Shown piece after piece: positions 59,117 to 64,000 of a stretch of DNA of 64,000 bases. The stretch covers positions 3,162,001-3,226,000 of the forward strand of contig BQOK01000001.1 of NCBI GenBank assembly GCA_022835495.1, in the 5' to 3' direction. The stretch is from Oscillospiraceae bacterium (lineage in GTDB: Bacteria > Bacillota > Clostridia > Oscillospirales > Ruminococcaceae). The position numbers were made by a program, and so were the translations under genes. Each line of letters opens with the position of its first letter. The stretch's first letter is position 1. The notes under the pieces were generated by a model. It ran no database searches, was not told the origin of the DNA, and saw only the letters and a program-made list of their open reading frames with translations.

Positions 59117-60568
59117 TTACAGTTTGGGGTGCCGCAGCACCGTCACAGGCGGCCGCCCGGCAATGAGCCGGGTCCCGTCCGAATAGCCCTCTTCTCTGCC
59201 CTCCAGCTCCCGGGCCAGCAGCCCGCGCAGCCGGGCCAGCGTCTGCGCGCAGGCGGCTTCGCCCGCCAGGTCGCGCAGCTCCCTCGGATCCGCCGCAAGG
59301 TTGAACAGCTGCTCACGCCCGGTGTGGGAATACCAGATGTACTTGTATTCCCCCTCCAGCAGGTAGTGGGCGGAGTGGGGCGGCCCGCTCTGGGCGGTGT
59401 GTTCGCCGTGCAGGCTCTGCCGCACCGGCACCCCCGCGCGGGCCGCGTCCAGCAGGGGCTTTCCGTCCACGCAGCCCGGAATGGGCACGCCCGCAATGGC
59501 AAGCAGGGTGGGCATCACGTCCCGCAGCTCCGCCAGCGCCGTGCACCGCCCGCCCCGGGGCAGGCCCAGGTGGCCGCCGGGGTCCCACAAAAGCAGGGGC
59601 ACGTGGGCGCTGCCCTCGTAGGGCTGGCTCTTGCGCAGCATGCAGTGGTCGCCCAGCATCTCGCCGTGGTCGCTGGTAAACAGTACCACCGTGTCGTTTA
59701 AAACGCCCTCGTCCTTCAGCTCCCGGATCAGCCGCCCCACCTGGTGGTCCAGGTGGGTGATCAGCCCGAAGTACCCCGCCTGCATGGCGTGCACCTGCGG
59801 CCCGCTCAGCGCGGCGGTAAAGCCGTCGGCGGTGTTGGCCGCCGGGTCCGGCCGCACGGCCCAGTCCCCCATGGCGGGGGGCGCCAGCGCGCGCCGGTCA
59901 TACAGCTCAAAATAGGGCGCCGGCGGGTCCAGGGGCGGGTGGGGCGCCACAAAGCTGGTCCAAAGGAAAAACGGCTTTGTGGGGTCGCGCCGGCGCAGAA
60001 AATCGGCCGAGCGCGTCACCGTCCAGTTGGTGGGGTGGGCCCGCTCCGGCCCGGCCCAAGGCCGCGCCGCCCAGGAATTGCAGCCCAGGCCCAGGTCGTT
60101 GATGGTGGCGTCCGCCCCCACCGCGCCCTGCAGATAGGGCAGGTAATCGTCGATGCGGCCCATCCACTGCCGCGCCGCCGTGCCGGTATTGCGGTAGGGC
60201 AAAAAGCCGTCGTGCAGGTCCACGCTGTGAAAGCCCAGCAGGCTGCGGGGCGGCCACACGTGCATCTTGCCCGCGCAGTGGGTGTGGTAACCCGCCCGGG
60301 CCAGCTCCCCCGGCAGGGTCACGGGGTAATCCCAATCCACCCCGTCCTGGTAGCCCACCCGGCCGTGCCGCTCCTGGCTCTGGCCGGTGAACAGCGCCGC
60401 CCGCGCCGGGATGCAGGTGGGGGTGGCGCTGTAGCAGCGGGTAAAGGCCACGCCCTCGTTTGCCAGGGTGTCCAGATGGGGGGTCTCCAGGTCCGGGTGG
60501 CCCAGCGCGCCGATGCAGTCGAACCGCATCTGGTCCGCGGTGATGAGCACCAGGTTCAGGCGTTTCAT
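59117..60568 (-). CDS. Sulfatase with a CxPxR formylglycine site
   Basis: The 483-residue enzyme belongs to the alkaline-phosphatase-like sulfatase superfamily. D12 in ITADQMR is a calcium ligand, and C52-I-P54-A-R56 within PTCIPARAALFTGQSQ is the site where cysteine becomes formylglycine. FTSDHGEMLGDH and the GKMHVW lysine and histidine complete the active site. There is no signal peptide, so it acts in the cytosol on imported substrates. Cysteine-type sulfatases in anaerobes need the radical-SAM maturase anSME, which is not in the window. Its place between transporter and catabolic genes points to removal of sulfate from a small sugar. Confidence 0.9.
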   Translation of the reverse strand: MKRLNLVLITADQMRFDCIGALGHPDLETPHLDTLANEGVAFTRCYSATPTCIPARAALFTGQSQERHGRVGYQDGVDWDYPVTLPGELARAGYHTHCAGKMHVWPPRSLLGFHSVDLHDGFLPYRNTGTAARQWMGRIDDYLPYLQGAVGADATINDLGLGCNSWAARPWAGPERAHPTNWTVTRSADFLRRRDPTKPFFLWTSFVAPHPPLDPPAPYFELYDRRALAPPAMGDWAVRPDPAANTADGFTAALSGPQVHAMQAGYFGLITHLDHQVGRLIRELKDEGVLNDTVVLFTSDHGEMLGDHCMLRKSQPYEGSAHVPLLLWDPGGHLGLPRGGRCTALAELRDVMPTLLAIAGVPIPGCVDGKPLLDAARAGVPVRQSLHGEHTAQSGPPHSAHYLLEGEYKYIWYSHTGREQLFNLAADPRELRDLAGEAACAQTLARLRGLLARELEGREEGYSDGTRLIAGRPPVTVLRHPKL

Positions 60569-60572
60569 CTCA

Positions 60573-61412
60573 TCATCCCTTCACGGCGCCGGCCACCAGG
60601 CCCTTGATCATGTATTTCTGGAAGAAGAAGAACAGTAGCAGCATGGGCACGGTGCCCACGATAGAGATGGTGTTGATAAGCGACCAGTCGTACGAAAGCT
60701 CGCCCAGGTACCGCAGGGCCACCCCGGCCGACATGGTGCGCAGGCTGTCGGTCTGGATCAGGGTGATGGCGTGCAGGTAGTCGTCCCAGGTCATCAAAAA
60801 GGCGTAAATGCCCACCGCCAGCATGCCGGGCTTCACCAGCGGCACCACAATCCTCCACAGCACCTTCAGGCGGCCCGCGCCATCCACATAGGCGGCCTCC
60901 TCCAGCGCCTTGGGCACCCCGTCAAAAAAGCTTGCCATCAGCATCACCGTAAAGGGCAGCATGGCGGCCGTCAGGGCGAATACCAGGCCGGTCAGGGTGT
61001 TGATCAGGTGCATCTTGTTCATCAGGCCGTACAGGCTGATCATCCGGCTCACCACCGGGAACATCTGGCTGGAAAGCAGCGCCGCCATCACCCAGCCGTT
61101 CCAGCGGAAGTGGAACCGGCTCAGCGCGTAGCCCGAAAGGATCGCCAGGCAGGTGGTGATCAGGGCCGTGGCGCCGGATACGATAAAGTTGTTTTTGTAA
61201 TAGGTAAAGAAGTCGTTGTTCTTGGTGAACAGGTTCACATAGCTCTGGAAGGTGGGGCTTGCCGGGAAAAAGGTCGGCGTTGCCATATACGCTTCCATGT
61301 TGGTCTTAAAGCTGGTCACCAGCACCCAGTACAGCGGGAACAGCAAAAAGAACAAAATCAGGATCAGGATGGCGTACTTGAGAACATTTACCGGCAGATC
61401 GCGTTTTTTCAT
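60573..61412 (-). CDS. Sugar ABC transporter permease (MalG type)
   Basis: The 279-residue protein has six hydrophobic segments and the permease loop 'EAAYVDGAGRLKVLWRIVVPLVKPG'. It belongs to the CUT1 importer family. The ATG at 61412 (MKKRDLPVN) after GGGGGAAAG is preferred over a longer frame. The sulfatase gene begins four bases after its stop codon. Confidence 0.92.
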   Translation of the reverse strand: MKKRDLPVNVLKYAILILILFFLLFPLYWVLVTSFKTNMEAYMATPTFFPASPTFQSYVNLFTKNNDFFTYYKNNFIVSGATALITTCLAILSGYALSRFHFRWNGWVMAALLSSQMFPVVSRMISLYGLMNKMHLINTLTGLVFALTAAMLPFTVMLMASFFDGVPKALEEAAYVDGAGRLKVLWRIVVPLVKPGMLAVGIYAFLMTWDDYLHAITLIQTDSLRTMSAGVALRYLGELSYDWSLINTISIVGTVPMLLLFFFFQKYMIKGLVAGAVKG

Positions 61413-61431
61413 GTCGCTCTTTCCCCCTTCC

Positions 61432-62385
61432 TCAGTCCATCTCTTCCTTGCGGAAGAGGCGGTTGTACACAAAGATCACCACGATCATCAGCAGCATCCA
61501 CACGGTGGTCACCGCCGCGCCGCTGCCCAGGTTGTTCGAAACGAACGCCTCGCGGTAGCTCAGGATCGCCAGGGTGGTGGTGGCCCCGTTCGGCCCGCCG
61601 CCGGTCATGGTCCAGAACAGCGGGAACTGCTTGAAGTTCTCAATAATGGCCATGCTCACCACAATGCTGATCACGCTCTTCATATAGGGCACCACAATGG
61701 CAAAGAACTTTTTGACCCGGCCCGCCCCGTCAATGGTGGCGGCCTCCAGGATATCGTCGGGCACGTTCTGCAGCCCCGAGAGCAGCAGCAGGGTGGTCAG
61801 CGGGATCTGCTTCCACAGCGCCGCAATGGCCACGCCCAGCATGGCGGTGGAGGGGTTGTTCAAAATGGCAAAGTCGGTCACCGCGCCGCCGGTGAACATG
61901 CCCACCACGTATTTCAGCAGGCCGTACTGCGGCTGGAAGATCCACATCCAGATCAGCGCCGAAATGATGGTGGGCACCACCCAGGGCATCATCATGGCGC
62001 TGCGGATGAACCGCGCAAATTTCACGTTGGAGTTCAGGATCAGCGCCAGCGCCATGCCCAGAATGAACTGGGCCAGCACCACGCCGATCACGAACGCGAA
62101 GGTGTTCAGCACAGCGGGCAGCATTTTGCCGCCGGTGAACAGCTTGAGGTAGTTGGCGAAATTATTCCACACGCCGGGCTTGCCCGAAATGATATTTTTA
62201 ATCTTGTAATCCATGAAGCTCTTGATCACCGAGTCCACCACCGGCACCAGGATGAACATGATGGTCACGATCAGGGTGGGCGCGATCAGCGCGGCGGAGA
62301 ACAGCTGGTCCCCCAGGCGCTTGCGGTTCAGGCGCAGCTGGGCGCGGCCGCCCGCCGTGACCGCTTTATTCTTTGTTCCGGTCAT
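61432..62385 (-). CDS. Sugar ABC transporter permease (MalF type)
   Basis: The 317-residue protein has six hydrophobic segments and the permease loop 'EAATIDGAGRVKKFFAIVVPYM'. Partner of the next permease. The ATG at 62385 (MTGTKNKAV) with GGGAG upstream is chosen over a longer frame that runs into the intergenic hairpin region. Confidence 0.92.
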   Translation of the reverse strand: MTGTKNKAVTAGGRAQLRLNRKRLGDQLFSAALIAPTLIVTIMFILVPVVDSVIKSFMDYKIKNIISGKPGVWNNFANYLKLFTGGKMLPAVLNTFAFVIGVVLAQFILGMALALILNSNVKFARFIRSAMMMPWVVPTIISALIWMWIFQPQYGLLKYVVGMFTGGAVTDFAILNNPSTAMLGVAIAALWKQIPLTTLLLLSGLQNVPDDILEAATIDGAGRVKKFFAIVVPYMKSVISIVVSMAIIENFKQFPLFWTMTGGGPNGATTTLAILSYREAFVSNNLGSGAAVTTVWMLLMIVVIFVYNRLFRKEEMD

Positions 62386-62507
62386 TCTTGACTCCCACTT
62401 TCTTTTCTTCATAAAAAGGTGGCGAACGCATGCCCGCGGCGCGGCGCCGCCGGGCAAAAAAGGCTCAACGCGCGGGGCCCGCAGGCCCTAAAAAATCCCG
62501 ATAAAAT

Positions 62508-62539
62508 GGGCGGGATAGACTCACTGCTCTATCCCGCCC
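62508..62539 (-). other. Intercistronic hairpin after the second sugar-binding protein
   Basis: A perfect 12-bp stem (GGGCGGGATAGA at 62508-62519 with 62528-62539) stands in the 206-base gap between the binding-protein and permease genes, in the same place as in the other sugar operon. Confidence 0.65.
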
Positions 62540-62591
62540 GGGGGGCTATTGATCCCTGTGCGGCCCAAAGCAAGCCGCGCAGTATATTTTA

Positions 62592-63923
62592 TCAGCCGAT
62601 GATGTTGCTCGCTGCGGTGCGGAAGCTCTCGATGGCCTTATCCACGTCGGTGCCGCCCACGGTCACATCCTGCGCCAGGGTGCACAGCTCCAGGTTCAGA
62701 TCGCCCAGGGTGGGGATGAACGGGGTGGTGGTCAGGTTCTCGATCGCGCCGGCGGCACCCTCCAGCACCGGGTTCAGCGCCATGGATTCCATGCTCTTGG
62801 TGGCGGGGTAGGCCGGGGTGATGTTGGTCATGTAATCCTGCAGCTGGTCGGCGGTCACCAGATATTCGGTGAACAGCCGGGCCGCGGTCTTCTGGTTCTC
62901 GCCGTTGTCCATGTAGGCCAGGATGTGGGCCTGCAGCATGGAGGCGCCGTTGCCGCTGCCGCCCTTCAGGGGCTTGGCGGTGGCGGCGAAATTCTTCGCC
63001 TCGGGGTTGATGCTCTGCACGCCGTTGAAGCCCCAGCTCTGGTCATAATACATTGCCAGCTGGCCGGTGGCGAACAGCTGCCGCAGATCCTTCAGCTTGG
63101 AGTTCTGGGGGTTATAGCCCTTCTTGTCCAGCTCCTGCAGCATGGTGATGGCGTCCTTGAAGCCCTGGTTGTCGATGCTCAGGGTGCCGTCCGGCGCCAA
63201 CACAGTGCCGCCGAAGTTGTAAACCATCGCGTTGATGGACGAACCGGACACCGCCACCGAAGCGGTGGTCTGGCCAAAGGGATACACCTTGTTGCCGTCG
63301 GCGGTCTTCAGCTCCGCCAGCTTGCCGGCCATCTCCAGCATCTCGTCGTAGGTGGTGGGGGGAGCGTTCGGATCCAGGCCGGCCTGGGTGAACAGGTCCT
63401 TGTTGTAGTACAGCACGTAGGGCGAGGTGTACATGGGCAGGCCGTAAATTTCGCCGCCGATCTTGCAGCCGTCCAGCACGCTGTCATAAAAGTCCGCCAG
63501 GTAATCGGCGGTCAGCACGTCGGTCACAGGCACGGTCAGGCCCGCGTCCTCCAGGGTGGGGATCCAGCCGATCTCGCCAAAGATCATGTCCACCTTGTCG
63601 CCGCCGCCCGCCATGTTGATGACCTGGTTCACGATCTCGCCGTAGGGCGCGGTGACCCACTCGATGGTAATGTTGGGGTACTTGGCCTCAAAGCCGGTCT
63701 TCACACCCTCCCAGAAGTCGGTGTAGCCCTCTTCCAGCAAAGCGTAGTTTGCGATCTTCAGGGTCACGGTCTCGGTGAACGCCTCGCTGTTTGCCGGGGT
63801 CGAGGCAGGCTCGCCGCCGGTCGAGGCCGGGGTGGAAGCGGGGGTGCTGCTGGTGGTGCCGCCGCAGCCTGCCAGGCTGAGTGCCATGCACAGCGCCAGC
63901 GCGAGCGCTAACAGTTTTTTCAT
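62592..63923 (-). CDS. Sugar-binding lipoprotein of the sulfatase operon
   Basis: The 443-residue protein has a lipoprotein signal peptide with C20 (SLAGCGG), a Ser/Thr/Pro-rich linker and a solute-binding fold (FWEGVKTGFEAKYPNITIEWVTAPYGEIVNQV). It delivers a sugar to the two following permeases. It is the first gene of the operon seen in the window, with AGGAGG before the ATG. No promoter could be judged, because only 77 bases lie upstream before the window edge. Confidence 0.92.
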   Translation of the reverse strand: MKKLLALALALCMALSLAGCGGTTSSTPASTPASTGGEPASTPANSEAFTETVTLKIANYALLEEGYTDFWEGVKTGFEAKYPNITIEWVTAPYGEIVNQVINMAGGGDKVDMIFGEIGWIPTLEDAGLTVPVTDVLTADYLADFYDSVLDGCKIGGEIYGLPMYTSPYVLYYNKDLFTQAGLDPNAPPTTYDEMLEMAGKLAELKTADGNKVYPFGQTTASVAVSGSSINAMVYNFGGTVLAPDGTLSIDNQGFKDAITMLQELDKKGYNPQNSKLKDLRQLFATGQLAMYYDQSWGFNGVQSINPEAKNFAATAKPLKGGSGNGASMLQAHILAYMDNGENQKTAARLFTEYLVTADQLQDYMTNITPAYPATKSMESMALNPVLEGAAGAIENLTTTPFIPTLGDLNLELCTLAQDVTVGGTDVDKAIESFRTAASNIIG

Positions 63924-64000
63924 GTTCGTTTCCTCCTAAATTTATGGCTTGCGTTCTATCATCAGCGCCTCGCGGCGCCAGGGGTACCCAACCATGCGGC

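Overview
The window is one continuous stretch of chromosome from a GC-rich anaerobic member of the Clostridia, probably an Oscillospiraceae/Ruminococcaceae-type gut commensal. The case rests on an electron-bifurcating [FeFe]-hydrogenase (HydABC) beside a sensory hydrogenase, superoxide reductase instead of oxygen-dependent defences, clostridial flavodoxin/ferredoxin proteins, SpoIID, an MsmK-type shared sugar ATPase, Firmicutes-type promoters (17-bp spacers, extended -10) and AGGAGG ribosome binding sites. Species cannot be named from the sequence. Genes are dense and operons are bounded by strong hairpin terminators. No rRNA, tRNA, CRISPR array, prophage or insertion sequence was seen.

Layout. 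1-7 kb: the tail of an aminotransferase, an NhaC antiporter, a leftward redox operon (nitroreductase-ferredoxin, ArsR regulator, EFR1 flavodoxin-ferredoxin) with a palindromic operator, DUF378, an HD-GYP protein and GAPDH. 7-14.4 kb: an orphan histidine-kinase-like ATPase, L-asparaginase, citrate synthase coupled to an unknown membrane protein, SpoIID and a GH2 glycosidase. 14.4-22.9 kb: two divergent hydrogen-metabolism operons. The left one encodes a PHP protein, two DRTGG proteins, a GHKL ATPase and a HydS-like sensory hydrogenase. The right one encodes HydC, a second GHKL ATPase, a 2Fe-2S protein, HydB and HydA. 23-36.6 kb: accessory metabolism (acetyltransferase, amidohydrolase with an amino-acid permease, shared sugar-ABC ATPase, AraC regulators, NagB, DUF2804, LytTR/DUF3021 pair, superoxide reductase, MATE pump, beta-hydroxyacid dehydrogenase).

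36.8-48.7 kb: a glycan locus that looks aimed at arabinose-containing plant polysaccharide. A lipoprotein binding protein, two permeases, a GH43 enzyme, a secreted BNR-repeat enzyme with ricin-like and CBM42 modules, and a GH2 enzyme form one leftward operon. A divergent ArsR-type regulator has a long beta-rich C-terminal domain, and a ROK-family protein follows. 49-55.4 kb: a lower-GC YdeI-family gene, a FeoA-FeoB fusion with its small cysteine-rich partner under a DtxR-like iron box, and serC-serA. 55.6-64 kb: a second leftward sugar operon with binding protein, two permeases, a cytosolic-looking sulfatase, a class II aldolase, an L-fucose-isomerase-like protein and a SIS sugar isomerase/deaminase. 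This is a plausible uptake and breakdown pathway for a small sulfated sugar.

Neither sugar ABC operon encodes an ATPase. The single MsmK/UgpC-type ATPase at 26.5 kb is the natural candidate to energise both. The least described parts are the hydrogenase-sensing cluster, the sulfatase operon and the hybrid ArsR regulator.
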